Shown: piece after piece, positions 1-11,689 of the stretch | Numbering within the stretch: position 1 is the first letter of the stretch | Layout of the letters: each line of letters starts with the position of its first letter | DNA from: Branchinecta lynchi | Taxonomy: Eukaryota; Arthropoda; Branchiopoda; Anostraca; Branchinectidae | Direction of reading: 5' to 3' | Length of the DNA stretch: 64,000 nt | Assembly (NCBI GenBank): GCA_023053575.1 | Contig: JAKZAP010000019.1 | Coordinates: 3,286,001-3,350,000, forward strand | Position numbers and translations under genes: made by a program | The notes under the pieces: model-generated | Seen by the model: only the letters and a program-made list of their open reading frames with translations | Databases searched by the model: none | Told to the model about the DNA's origin: nothing

Positions 1-278
1 AAGGCCTGGCAATGGGCGGGGCTTATTCATCATTCATATAATCTTAAGGGAAACAAACCAAAGAAATCAAAAAAAGAAAGAAAAGAAGGAGAGAAAAAAG
101 AAGAAGAAGAAAAGAAGAATGAGGGCATAACAATCTGACAAGAGAAATTCACTAACGAACGATCTTCCATCAACAAAATGCCCTTGCTCCCCCTTGCCCC
201 CCCCCCCCCCAAAAAAAAAAAATAAGGAAGGAACAAAAAAAATCTATTATGTTTTGCAACTTTATGTTCTCGATAAGA
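1..278. other. Non-coding, low-complexity flank
   Basis: A purine-rich stretch (about 60-120) and a C-run followed by an A-run (about 199-222) are visible. I see no gene, RNA or element end before the family A terminus at 279. Confidence 0.6.
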
Positions 279-710
279 AACAAGACCAAAGGTTTCGATG
301 GGATCCCAAAAATTCAATATCTGATCCAGACAACTGGGTCTTGTCTTAGCCAGATCCAGTCTTCGCCAGACTCCTTGAACGTTTTTACAATTAAAATTCA
401 GAAACAGATTAAGGCCAAATAGCTAATCACCTGAGAAAACCAAGTTCAGATTTGGATTCAGCATGTGTGTTTACCCCTATAAGTCATATCTGTTTTGACG
501 AAAACTTCCTGCCACTTCTGCCAATTTCCCGGTTCCGGCCGAACTCCAGAACTACTTGTCCGGCGAAAAAAGAAAGCTCAAAGACGAAATCAGGGTATCT
601 TCTTTCCCCAGTAATGAACATCTAATCAACTTCAAATAGAAATTTGTTCGGAAAATTTGGAAAATCAAACATCTAATCAACTCCAAACAAAACTAATTTT
701 GACAAACTTT

Positions 711-1760
711 CCGGTTTGGGCCGGATTCCGGTCGAAATACTTCTCCGTCGAGAAAATAGTTTTCACCATCGTCTTCAGCATGTCTCCCTACCTCTAAATC
801 GAAATTTGATCAACTTCAAATAAAACTTTTACTTTCAACAAACTTTCCGGTTTGGGCCGGATTCCGGGCGAAATAGTTGTCCATCGAGAAAATAGTTTTC
901 ACCATCGTCTTCAGCATGTCTTCCTACCCCTAAACCGAACATCTAATCAATTTCAAATAAAACTTTTACTTTCAACAAACTTTCCGGTTTGGGCCGGATT
1001 CCGGGCGAAATACTTGTCCGTCGAGAAAATAGTTTTCACCATCGTCTTCAGCATGTCTTCCTACCCCTAAACCGAACATCTAATCAATTTCAAATAAAAC
1101 TTTTACTTTCAACAAACTTTCCGGTTTGGGCCGGATTCCGGGCGAAATACTTGTCCGTCGAGAAAATAATTTACACCATCGTCTTCAGCATGTCTTCCTA
1201 CCCCTAAATCAAACATCTAATCAACTTCAAATAAAACTTGTACTTTCGACAAACTTTCCGGTTTTGGCCGGATTCCGGTCGAAATACTTCTCCGTCGAGA
1301 AAATAGTTTTCACCATCGTCTTCAGCATGTCTCCCTACCTCTAAGTCGAAATTTAATCAACTTCAAATAAAACTTTTACTTTCAACAAACTTTCCGGTTT
1401 GGGCCGGATTCCGGGCGAAATAGTTGTCCATCGAGAAAATAGTTTTCACCATCGTCTTCAGCATGTCTTCCTACCCCTAAACCGAACATCTAATCAATTT
1501 CAAATAAAACTTTTACTTTCAACAAACTTTCCGGTTTGGGCCGGATTCCGGGCGAAATACTTGTCCGTCGAGAAAATAATTTACACCATCGTCTTCAGCA
1601 TGTCTTCCTACCCCTAAATCGAACATCTAATCAACTTCAAATAAAACTTGTACTTTCGACAAACTTTCCGGTTTTGGCCGGATTCCGGGCGAACTACATG
1701 TCCGACGACAAAATGGTTTTCACCATCGTGTTCAGCATGTCTTCTTACCCCATAATCGAC
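711..1760 (+). repeat. 137-bp tandem array, about 8 units
   Basis: Units begin near 711, 848, 985, 1122, 1259, 1395, 1532 and 1669, each with the block CCGGATTCCGGNCGAA. Sequence variants order as A-B-C-D-A-B-D-E: the unit at 1259 matches 711, 1395 matches 848 and 1532 matches 1122. This shows a recent block duplication of about four units. Overlapping 72-residue open frames in this array are by-products of the repeat. Confidence 0.9.
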
Positions 1761-1938
1761 TATCACATTAGCTGTTTCGAAATATTTTGTTTGTCCCTTA
1801 ATTTGAATCCCCTCCCCCACCCCTAAATGTAGAGCTACAAAGCCCATCTACGAACTTGACTGGTCCGACGACCCAACGAACCCTCACACCAAGTTTCATC
1901 AAAATATCTCATTCCCTTCGAGAGTTATCGTGCTTACA

Positions 1939-1993
1939 GACGGACGGACGGACGGACGGACGGACGGACGGACGGACGGACGGACAGACGGAC
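1939..1993 (+). repeat. (GACG)n microsatellite
   Basis: About 13 copies of a GACG/GACA tetranucleotide inside the family A element. The same tract appears, with variable length, in the other family A copies (5958-5972, 7769-7793, 33960-33992, 45781-45857) and in family B. Confidence 0.95.
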
Positions 1994-2046
1994 AACTTTT
2001 GCGATGTCATAGGTATCCCTCCACTTACGTTTTGGGATCCCAAAAA

Positions 2047-5000
2047 GACTTGACCTGTGACTTGAATGCTGAAAGGGTAGACGCAACCCTTATCTCCTCA
2101 GGTATTGAGTTCCACACCCCCGGAGCGAAGTGTTTTATTATGAAAGAAGCTCTTGTTGTTTTACGGGGGCACTCGCCAACTGTCCGGCATTCCGAGTAGA
2201 ATACTCGTGGAAATCCTGATTCTGTGAAAACAAATTCTGAAAAGATGAATTTAAATGATCATTAAAATACTTATAAGTGAAAACTGCAACTTGGTAATCT
2301 CTAATTGTGGCGACATCCATTATTTTATTAGATCTAAAACGTTCACTGCGATTCTTATTGGGGTCATGCGACGTGATTGCCCGGATAGCACTGTTCTGTA
2401 TATCTTAAACTTTCTTGTAACAAGATACAAAATTGCTAGCCCACACGGAGCATCCATAAATTAAGTAAGGATGAAAAATAGCATAATATATCATTCGTAG
2501 AATTTTAGATGTTGCAATGTTTTTAACTCCCCTTATCACTCCAAGAGACCGAGAAAGTTTAGACGACAGAATATCGGCGTGTTCTTTCCATGACAAATTC
2601 TCATCAAGTAGAAAACCAAGGTATTTGACGGATTGCACTCTTTTGATGACTGAAGTACCCACCATAACTTGACCAGGGCTTGTTAGGGATGAGGTTCTCG
2701 AGAATACCATATAGTTTGTTTTTAAAAAATTCAGGGTTAGTAGGTGAGAATCAGTGAAATTGGTAAATTCAGCTAGTGCTTTTTTTAGCTTTTCGTATAA
2801 ATCAGGCAGACAAAAAAAGAAGAGCGTCATCAGCAAATAAAAGAATACCAGCTTCGGATAGGAAATATTTAACCGTGTCAATCAAAATAATGAAAAGTAA
2901 TGGACCCAAAATCGAACCCTGTGGCACTCCGCAATGGATTGCACACTGTTCCGATGTAATACTACCGTTCATGACTACTTGTTTCCTTCCAAATAAATAT
3001 GACCGAAGCCAGTCTAGTGATTTACCCCCTATTCCAATAGACTGTAAAGAATTTAGTAGTTCACGGTGGTCAATAGTATCAAATGCTTTTTTTAAGTCCA
3101 AAAATACTGCAGCTGGAATCAAACCATTTTCAAAAGCTTCGTTAATCCAATCTACTAGTTTAATGATAGCTAAGTCCGTTGACAGACCTTTGCGGAACCC
3201 AAATTGAGTGTCCAGCAGAATTTTCTTATCTTCAATGTGTCTGGAAAGTTGACCGTGCACTATTTTTTCGTAAACTTTAGAAAAAAAAGGAAGGATTGAT
3301 ATTGGTCTTTTGTTACTTGCTTCATCTTTTTTCCCAGATTTATGTAAAGGAATTACCCACGCCAGCTTCAAAGCTTCAGGGAAGATTCCTGTTTTAATAG
3401 ATAAATTTATTAAATGGACACGTATAGGAATTAGGGATTGTTTAGCTGACCTTACAATTTTTAAACTTATCCCATCAACACCACAAGAATTCGATTTCAT
3501 ATTATTAATGATTTTATTAATTTCCTCAGCAGTTCTGAAACAAGTGGTCTGTTTATCGCTAGCGGGACTGGCTTTGCTTTACGACGCGCTTCCTCACACA
3601 GTCGTCTGCCTTCGGAAGAAAAATAATTACAAAGGTAATCAGCAATTAGCTTGGGATCTTCGAGTCTTCCGTGAGTAGAATTTAATGTTTTAATCTCATC
3701 ACAAGATGGCCGTTTACCAAGTAAATCATTTATACTCTTCCATACTTTCTTCATATTCCCATTACAAGAAGCAAACTGATCTTCATAATATTTAATCCGA
3801 GCTCTTCTTCGTACAGAATTTAACTGATTGCGATGCGCTTTATAACGCGCATGGTTCTCAATAGAAGGTTCATTTATATATACACGAAAAAGTTTATTTT
3901 TATTTTTTACTGAAATTACAAGTCCAGGCGTCATCCAGGGTTTTCTTGGTAAATTCCTGTTCCCTTTCTTACAACCCTGAAGGGGGCAAGCCAAATCCAT
4001 TGCTTTTGTTATAGTTTCTGAAAAGAGATCATATGCTTTACTTGGGCAATCTTCATTTATTACTGGAGAAAAATCTTGCTCGTCCAAAATCTTACTAAAC
4101 TTGTGTAAATTTGTTTCATTCATTAACCGATAAGACTGCCTTGTGTTAATCTTAAACCGCTCCTTACTGTTTAGTCTTATTTTGGATAACAGGAAAAAAT
4201 TATCAGATCCATCCGTAACAACCACATCAGCCAAAGAAAAAAAATGCACTGTCACAGAAAATGTAGTCAATTAGCGTCGCCGACTTGTTTGTTATTCGAG
4301 TTGGAACAGTGACTAACGGATAGTTATCCGAAGAAATCATTAAGTTTACAAAATCGTAACTATCCTTTTTATTTAAAAGATTTATGTTGAAATCCCCCAT
4401 TATTATTTTACTTTCGTTTTCATCGTTTACCCGTTCAAGTACATTTCCCAATTGCTGAAGAAATTCCTTATCATTGTAAGAAGGGACTTTATACACTAAA
4501 CCAAGGATCAAGTTTTTTCCACGAGTATTCTTAATTTCAATAAACATTGTTTCAAGTCTACCTTCAAGCCACAGTGAAAGATCCTCTCTCACCCAATACG
4601 AAATATCATCTTTTATTAGCAAAGCAAGGCCGCCTTTTTCCATGGAGGATCGTTCGCGACATTCACATTTGTAACCGGGAAAAGGAAAATCCCAAGGAAG
4701 CGATTTCTTGGATACGAAAGTCTCACACAAACCAATTATCGACGGTACGCAAATTAGTGACGATAAAGTGTCACATAAAGATGAATAAGCAGTTCGCAAA
4801 CCTTGGCAATTCCACAACCCAAAAATCATACCATTATCTGAGGTATTCGCCCATTCACTTGAATTTGAACAACCAAGAGAAATGTATTTGCTTGGGCGAG
4901 GATGATCAGTTACAAGATTTCTAGTACAATCATCGTCACCCGCAATAGGCATTCCAAGAACACTATCAGGTGAAAACGGTTTGTTTTCAAATTCCTTCAA

Positions 5001-5054
5001 AAGCACGTCATCTGATTGATTTGAACATGCGGGGAAATTAGAAGCACTAAACAT
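2047..5054 (-). pseudogene. LINE ORF2 (endonuclease + reverse transcriptase), frameshifted
   Basis: Minus-strand remnant of a non-LTR retrotransposon polyprotein in several frames. The apurinic-type endonuclease lies at about 4830-4200 (motifs WNCQGL, ETF, GDFNINLL, IDYIF). A linker follows, then the reverse transcriptase at about 3500-2800 (KRPISILP, QFGFRKG, DLKKAFDTIDH, GVPQGSILGP, FADDALLF). The thumb/C-terminus (VKYLGFLLDENLSW, then FAPGVWNSIPEEI) runs to about 2050. Frame changes occur near 4250, 3500, 2815 and 2150-2330, two of them at A-runs, so some could be assembly errors. The endonuclease SDH motif reads SDN, so the catalytic His appears lost. The frame stops at the family A palindrome, without a stop codon or 3' UTR. 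Jockey/CR1/L2-like by overall motifs; clade not certain. Confidence 0.9.
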
Positions 5055-5099
5055 ATGTTAACAAATATAAAAATACGTTAAAGCACGAGGTTATTACTA

Positions 5100-5885
5100 C
5101 TAACAGATATCGTCAAGGGACCAAAGCCTGCGCGTCGTATCATTTCCTGGGAGCCGAACGTACACACGACCGCGGCTGGACCACACGTTCTTATTACCGT
5201 ACTGGTCTCGACCAGCCTGCAGAATGTCACGCCTTCGGTTCGTGAGATTCTCCGATAGAAAGAGTCCTGTTTTCGCAAGTTTTCCTTTTGCTTTGAACAC
5301 TTTTTCCGCCAGTTCTTTGCTTGCGAATCTCACGAGTACAGGGGCTATCTCATCAGGACGACTAGGGTCAGCAACCAATGGAAAACGCGAAACTGCAATG
5401 ACGTCACTACTCGCTAGTCCAGTCAGGCCTAACTGATTCTGAATAACACCAGTAACTACAGCTTTCAATTCTGCTCCTTGATCTTGTTTAACTCCGAGAA
5501 ATAACAGAGAGTCAAGGCGTGACTCTTGTTCATGATCATCTAGCTTTGTTTCTATTTTTACGACCCTTGCTTCAAAGAGATGAACTTGGTGTTTTAGCGA
5601 TTTGAGATGCTTTTCAACGGCTTCAAATTTTGGCGAGAACTCAAGAGTTATGGCGTTGTGTATATCGTTTATAACAGTGTCTGTAGAAATGGGTGTGACA
5701 GTCGAGGCAAGGGCTTTCTGAACCTTCTCATTTATAGCCGCTTTCAAACTTTCTTTAGTTATGGTAACTTCCTGCTCCGGTAGATCTGAAGTCGCAGCAG
5801 ACGCATCACCCGGGTCAGTACCGGAAGTTTCAGCTTCAAGATATACATTAGGCTGTAATGCCAGTTCCTCAAATGCCGCTTTCAC
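5100..5885 (-). pseudogene. LINE ORF1 (coiled coil + RNA-binding-like domain), 5' truncated
   Basis: A 261-codon open frame directly upstream of the LINE ORF2 on the same strand. The N-terminal third is acidic and Ala/Thr-rich. Residues about 75-125 look like a coiled coil (heptad leucines, KIETKLDDHEQE). The C-terminal half (LLFLGVKQ, VLVRFASKELAEKVF, GLFLSENLTNRRRDIL, RVYVRLPG) resembles the RRM-like and C-terminal domains of L1-type ORF1 proteins that bind LINE RNA. There is no ATG: the frame opens 12 bases from the family A palindrome at 5897, so the 5' end and 5' UTR are missing. Open along its length, in contrast to ORF2. Confidence 0.8.
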
Positions 5886-5896
5886 TCCCTTAGCGC

Positions 5897-7579
5897 TTTT
5901 TGGGATCCCAAAACGTAAGTGGAGGGATACCTATGACATCGCAAAAGTTGTCCGTCTGTCCGTCCGTCTGTAAGCACGATAACTCTCGAAGGGAACGAGA
6001 TATTTTGATGAAACTTGGTGTGAGGGTTCGTTGGGTCGTCGGACCAGTCAAGTTCGTAGATGGGCTTTGTAGCTCTACATTTAGGGGTCGGGGAGGGGAT
6101 TCGAATTAAGGGACAAACAAAATATTTTGAAACAGCTAATGTGATAGTCAATTATGGGGTAAGAAGACATGCTGAACACGATGGTGAAAACTATTTTGTC
6201 ATCGGACAAGTAGTTCGCCCGGAATCCGGCCAAAACCGGAAAGTTTGTTGAAAGTAAAAGTTTTATTTGAAGTTGATTAGATGTTCGATTTAGGAGTAGG
6301 AAGACATGCTGAAGACGATGGTGAAAACTATTTTGTCATCGGACAAGTAGTTCGCCTGGAATCCGGCCAAAACCGGAAGTTTGTTGAAAGTAAAAGTTTT
6401 ATTTGAAGTTGATTAGATGTTCGATTTAGTGGTAGGAAGACATGCTGAAGACGATGGTGAAAATTATTTTCTCGACGGACAAGTAGTTCGCCTGGAATCC
6501 GGCCAAAACCGGAAGTTTGTTGAAAGTAAAAGTTTTATTTGAAGTTGATTAGATGTTCGATTTAGTGGTAGGAAGACATGCTGAAGACGATGGTGAAAAT
6601 TATTTTCTCGACGGACAAGTATTTCGCCCGGAATCCGGCCCAAACCGGAAAGTTTGTTGAAAGTAAAAGTTTTATTTGAAATTGATTAGATGTTCGATTT
6701 AGGGGTTGGAAAACATGCTGAAGACGATGGTGAAAACTATTTTCTCGACGGACAAGTATTTCGCCCGGAATCCGGCCCAAACCGGAAAGTTTGTTGAAAG
6801 TAAAAGTTTTATTTGAAGTTGATTAGATGTTCGATTTAGAGGTAGGAAGACATGCTGAAGACGATGGTGAAAACTATTTTCTCGACGGACAAGTATTTCG
6901 ACCGGAATCCGGCCCAAGCCGGAAAGTTTGTCAAGACTAAAAGTTTTATTTGGAGTTGATTAGATGTTCGATTTAGGGCAAGAAGACATGCTGAACACTT
7001 ATGTGAAAACAATTTTCTACCCGGACATGTAGTTCGTCCGGAATCCGGCCAAAACCGGAAATCTGTTGGAAGTCAAAGTTTTATTTCTAGTTGATTAGAT
7101 AAGCGATTTAGGGTAAGAAGAGATGCTGAGTCCCTGTATGACAATCATATTTTACCCGGACATATAGTTCGACCGGAATCCGACTGGAATCGGAAAATTT
7201 GTTATAAGCTAAATTTCTATTTGAAGTTGATTAGATGTTCATTACTAGGGAAAGAAGATACCCTGATTTCGTCTTTGAGCTTTCTTTTTTCGCCGGACAA
7301 GTAGTTCTGGAGTTCGGCCGGAACCGGGAAATTGGTAGAAGTGGCAGGAAGTTTTTCGTCAAAACAGATATGACTTATAGGGGTAAAAACAACAGGCTGA
7401 ATCCAAATCTGAACTTGGTTTTCTCAGGTGATTAGCTATTTGGCCTTAATCTGTTTCTGAATTTTAGTTGTAAAAATGTTCAAGGAGTCTGGCGAAGACT
7501 GGATCTGGCTAAGACAAGACCCAGTTGTCTGGATCAGATATTGAATTTTTGGGATCCCATCGAAACCTTTGGTCTTGTT
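5897..7579 (+). mobile_element. Family A minisatellite element, right arm of inverted pair
   Basis: Same order as the left arm but in opposite orientation: palindrome TTTTGGGATCCCAAAA at 5898, a short (GTCC)n tract, unique segment, 137-bp units (about 6230-7060), degenerate units, then GGGATCCCATCG...CTTGTT. Together with 279-2046 it makes a 7.3 kb inverted structure around the LINE. Units differ from those of the left arm, so the arms are two related copies and not a perfect hairpin. Confidence 0.8.
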
Positions 7580-7611
7580 TTCATTGCATCTGTTTTATTA
7601 GATTCAAAATC

Positions 7612-7849
7612 TCGAAGTTTTGTCCCTTAATTTGAATCCCCTCCCCCACCCCTAAATGTAGAGCTAAAAAGCCCATCTACGAACTTGACTGGTCCGACGA
7701 CCCAACGAACCCTCACACGAAGTTTCATCAAAATATCTCATTCCCTTCGAGAGTTATCGTGCTTACAGACGGACGGACAGACGGACGGACGGACAACTTT
7801 TGCGATGTCATAGGTATCCCTCCACTTACATTTTGGGATCCCAAAAAAA
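7612..7849 (-). mobile_element. Family A, truncated copy
   Basis: Only the palindrome end, a (GTCC)n tract and the unique segment are present; the tandem array is missing. It lies 33 bp beyond the right arm and points the opposite way. Matches 1790-2046 nearly base for base. Confidence 0.8.
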
Positions 7850-8339
7850 CTTTAGTTTACGCATCGTAGTCTCAAGAGAGTTATCAAAAAGTGGGAGAAA
7901 GTACAGTTGCACAATAAGTCTTAAATAAAAGAATTCTCACCGACACAATACAAAATTTAAAATTACAAAATTAAGTTTTTCGCACGCGCAAAAAGACCCC
8001 AATACTGACTCGAAATTGCTGAGACGTCATACAGGTCATCGTCTAAAAAATAACCTAAGTACTTCACTTTGTGTATCCTCTTAACAAAAATTTACCAAGT
8101 CAAATAGCCGGAAATATCAGGGATTTAAAATGTTTCGGGATAAAAATCATGTAATTGCACTTCGCAGAATTGAAAATGGAGGCCTTTTCATTAGCGGCAT
8201 GAAAAGGAGCAGACAGTTTTGAACCCCACTTCACACCAAACTCCTGTTGATACACACAAACTCCAATCTTAAGAAGTAATATCTAGTAGCATCCTGCCTT
8301 GCTACAGTAGCATCCAGTCTTGCTAATTTTGAAAACTTT
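7850..8339. other. No recognisable gene
   Basis: Moderately AT-rich sequence with no convincing open frame, RNA gene or element end. Confidence 0.5.
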
Positions 8340-8395
8340 TCATCGGGGGGGGGGGGGGGGGCTCTCCCCACCCCCTCCATACGTGACGCCCTTGC
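8340..8395 (-). mobile_element. hAT MITE terminus (G-run family), fragment
   Basis: A G-run, C-rich segment and the end TACGTGACGCCCTTG. The reverse complement CAAGGGCGTCACGTA matches the terminus of the complete copy at 13339. Only this end remains. Confidence 0.6.
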
Positions 8396-8678
8396 CCAGA
8401 AGAAAATGTGGGTTTGTCAAGCAAACGCCGAAGATTGGAGCGTTGGTATGAAAACTGGATAAATCCATCAATTTAGTCCCTACAGCAGTAAGTTCAGGAT
8501 CTCCCCCCTTCCAATATCTCGTAAAGACGAAGCAAAACACGCGCTTTGTTCTTGACGACAAAACATGCGTATGTTCTTGGCGCCGAATTGGCGCTTCACG
8601 TCAGGTTATTTACAAACTTGTCAGATAAAAACCGATCGTCAACGAGAAACTGAGTCAACAGAAGAAAAAATACAAATA

Positions 8679-8935
8679 TCACTGGTTAATAAGATTTACA
8701 AACGCAGGAATGAAACTCTTCCTGTATCTCTCGTGGATTGGTGGGAGAGGTTGAAGGGTGGGGACTTTCTGGGAGTTGGGTCTTTGAGGTCGGGATCTTA
8801 AAGGTTGAAAAGGCGGGGGGAATAAATCTTGGAAACGGGGATTTGTTATGGCTTTATTGCCAAACCGAGTACACAGGAGGGTTCTTCTCTCCGATAAAGT
8901 AGTGAGCTGGAAATGCTTAAGAAGGAAGTGATATG
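8679..8935 (-). pseudogene. LINE ORF2 C-terminal fragment
   Basis: Minus-strand frame ending ERYRKSFIPAFVNLINQ and stop, preceded by LLKHFQLTTLSERRTLL. The same C-terminus occurs at 55390-55655 (RRNLL, ERYRRSFVPSFVELYNSQ) and, degraded, at 27750-27995. This arrangement (a short helical region, a Pro-rich stretch, then a Tyr/Arg-rich tail) is that of a LINE reverse transcriptase end. No catalytic motif remains. Confidence 0.65.
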
Positions 8936-9420
8936 GTATTTTCTTGAAAATCATCAGAATGTAAAGGCGAAAAACGGTTATCAGCTGGAATACTAAACCT
9001 AGCGTCAAAAATTTGCGTACGATAATTAAAAGCACTTAAAAGAGATGGAGTACCAGTAGTTACATCAATCTGAAAACGGTTTATGCAATCGGAGCGAGAT
9101 GTGGAGGTGGAATACGGAATGGTGGGGCTAGTTGAAGGGATGGAGGGGGAAATAACGGAGGGATCGTCGGGGTTTTTTATGGATAAAAAATCAGCTGTCA
9201 AAATGCTGGGGATTCTTTTCAAGAGATGGGGGGGTGGGAAGGGTGTACTGATAGGAGGCGTACAACTCTCAACACAACTTGCAATACTAAGAACACCTTT
9301 TAGTATTAGAGCTTTTTTTCTATTGCCTTTTTCGTCAATTCGCCAAGACGAATCGCTCTGTGATGTATTTTCAGCACATATCAAAATCAATGGTGGTTAC
9401 TTATTCAAGGTGCACATATG
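8936..9420 (-). other. Unrecognised, Ser/Pro-rich open frame region
   Basis: A minus-strand frame (8917-9390) rich in Ser, Pro and Thr lies upstream of the LINE tail, without a recognisable domain. It may be degraded LINE sequence; I do not call a gene. Confidence 0.3.
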
Positions 9421-9424
9421 AAGC

Positions 9425-9535
9425 CGCGACCCGAGGGTTTACTCACGTGGGCTCTGCTGTACATAATCCGTAGGTACCGTCAGGGCACTTAGTATAGCCA
9501 TTTCGGGAGTGAGTAAGCCCTCGCCCGCGACCTTC
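9425..9535. repeat. Short inverted repeat
   Basis: Arms GAGGGTTTACTCAC and GTGAGTAAGCCCTC enclose about 70 bp. Related motifs (GAGTGGGTTACCCCTCGAG, GAATGAGTAACCCCTCGGG) occur at 61536-61742 and 62640-62660, so this is a dispersed small palindromic repeat. Confidence 0.6.
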
Positions 9536-9825
9536 AGACTCTTGTTTTTCAAGATTCTCGGCCCTTCCTTACGAATTCATGCCTAAGGCCAACGGACCAA
9601 GGGCAAACGTTTTGATGACATTAAAAGCCAACGAACTTCTGACACTCCTTGAAATTACAGCCAAATATAGAATTATAGCTTCTACCTCTGACATTTAGAT
9701 TGCAAATATATTCATCGTTTTCAACAATAATACTTGCGTTTTTACCTGCTATGTGATACCACGGTTAAAAGGCGTTTTTGCAGTTTATCTTGTTATCTGG
9801 CCAGATACCGTGGTACGAAAGTAAA

Positions 9826-10140
9826 GTAATTTATTTATGACCCGCCATTTTGAAAAAGCCGAGTAAATGAACAAAATAAACAAAACACTGAAAAAGACAC
9901 TGAAAAAGACACTTCATTTTCAATATCCGGCAAGGAAGCAGTGGATAACGTCGTGCGCTGGTTGGGCCTGTTGTCCATGATTTTTGAAAGCGATGAGGAA
10001 ACATCAGGGAAACATCGAAAAGGGTAACACTTGCATCTTGAATTTTGAACTCCTCCGTTAATGTATGGTTATGACATAATTTCGACAAGTGAAGAGGTGA
10101 TTTGCATATTTAAAATGTATCTGAAAAGTCATCTCACTTT
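9826..10140 (-). repeat. Interspersed repeat E, copy 1
   Basis: About 300 bp matching 26920-27220 in reverse orientation, sharing TTTCAGAAATCATGGACAAC-type blocks and a CGCCATTTTGAAAAAG-type block near the end. The 3' side ends in AT-rich sequence (AAATAAATTACTTTAC), suggesting a SINE or LINE 3' end. Open frames in both copies have accidental-looking composition. Confidence 0.65.
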
Positions 10141-10218
10141 CATCATCACCAACAACAGAGCCTAGGATTCTGTCAAATTGGTTGGAAAGAAGTGTGGCAC
10201 TTCGTGACGTGACTGAAT

Positions 10219-11665
10219 ATCAGTTTTTATGGCACTTGCCCTTCGGCCAAGTGCCATATAGCGATCGCAATTTCTGTCCGTCCGTCCGTCGGTCGATCCG
10301 GGTTTTGCTAGTTCGGGCACTTCTACATAAGCTAGGACGATGAAACTTGGCAGACATATCAGACCCGAAATGATTAAGTGGGATATAGTCACTTCCCCGA
10401 TCCAACCATCATTGGGGGAGTGGAGGGAGGGGGAATCCGGAATATTGAGGAATTTATAACTTTTGAACGGGTGAACGGAAAGCAATGAAATTTAATATTT
10501 GGAGAGATCTCGTGCCTCAGACGACCCGCTTAAAATCCGGACCGGATCCAGTGACTTTGGGGGGAGCTGGCGGGGGGAACCGGAAATCTTGAGAAACGCT
10601 TAGAGTGGAGCGGTCGAGACGACACTTGGTGGGAAGAACAAGCACAAGTCCTAGATACATCATTGACATAACCGGACGGATTCGGGCACTGTGGGGGGGG
10701 GGATTCGGTGATCCCGCGAGCTTCGTATTAGGACGATGAAATTTGGTAGGCATATCAGGGACCCGAACAGACTGCCTTGAGAATAGTTTTTCCCCGATCC
10801 GACCAACGTAGGGGGAGTGGATGGATGGGCAATCCGGAAATTAGTAACATGCATAACTTTGGAAGGGGTAACCAGACGTGCATGAAATTTGACAGTGTCA
10901 AGAACAAGAGCCTCAGATGTTCTTTTTCAAATCTGGACCGGATACGATACCTAGGGGGGTGGGCGCTGGAAGGGGGCACCGGAAATCTTCTGAAAGGCGG
11001 ATTCGAGGGATCGGGGTGGAGCTTGGTGGGATGAACAAGCTTAAACCCTAGATAAATTATTGACAAAACAGGGCTGTATCGTTTCACGGTGGGGGGGAGT
11101 TGGAGGGGGTTTACCAGAATTCCGGTGATCTCGAGTTAGGGTACTTCCAGATGTGCTAGGTCCTTGAAACTTGGCAGGCATTTTAGGAATTCTACCATAT
11201 TGACTTGAAAATAGTCCCTTCGATCCGATCATCGTGGGGGGAGTAGAGGGGAGGGGATTCCTGACAAAACAGGACCGGATCGTGTCACGGTTGGGGAAGT
11301 GGATTGGGTTTCCCGGAATTCCGGTGATCTCGAGCTAGGGTGCTTCCAGAAGTGCTAGGACCATGAAACTTGGCAGGCCAATAAGGGACTTCAACATAAC
11401 GATTTGAAAATAGTCCCTTTCCCTATCCGATCGTCGTGGGTGGAGCAGAGGATGGGGAATCCGGAATCAGGTGGCATTCATAACTTAGGAACGGGTGATC
11501 GGACGTGCATGAAACTTGACAAGTGTCAAGAACGAGTGGCTCAAATGTTCAGTTTCAAGTCCGGTGTGGGTCTGATCACTGGGGGGGGGGGGGGGTTCGC
11601 TGCAGGAGGACAAACATGCTAATTGTTCCGGCAAATGCCATATGAGCTTTCAGCTCTTGTTCTAT
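10219..11665 (+). mobile_element. Family B minisatellite element
   Basis: Begins with a hairpin (TATGGCACTTG, short loop, CAAGTGCCATA at 10228-10260) and a (GTCC)n tract, then several degenerate ~290-bp units with motifs GAAACTTGGCAGGCAT, CCGATCCGA, GGGGGAGTGGA and AATCCGGAAT. Ends ATATGAGCTTTCAGCTC then TTGTT. Same architecture as family A (palindrome, tetranucleotide tract, tandem core, CTTGTT end) but different sequence. Further copies are at 43313-45556 and 51857-55100. Confidence 0.75.
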
Positions 11666-11689
11666 TGGGATGACTTCGAAACGAGCAAT

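Larger units (their letters stand above)
279..2046 (-). mobile_element. Family A minisatellite element, left arm of inverted pair
   Basis: Read on the minus strand the element starts with the palindrome TTTTGGGATCCCAAAA, runs through a (GTCC)n tract, a unique segment and a 137-bp tandem array, and ends GGGATCCCATCG...GGTCTTGTT. The same two ends and order recur at 5897-7579 and 45730-47192, which defines the element. Palindromic ends, a tetranucleotide ACGG tract and a tandem core are features described for pearl/HINE (Helentron-associated) elements of molluscs and other invertebrates; that assignment is inference. No coding capacity is seen. Confidence 0.75.

Noticed and set aside
852..1826. 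Series of near-identical 72-residue proteins (MGRIPGEI...)
   Set aside because: Overlapping readings of the 137-bp tandem units, repeated in every family A copy on both strands.
1856..2199. Open frames with TDGRTDGRTDG repeats
   Set aside because: They translate the (GACG)n microsatellite; no domain, splice or start evidence.
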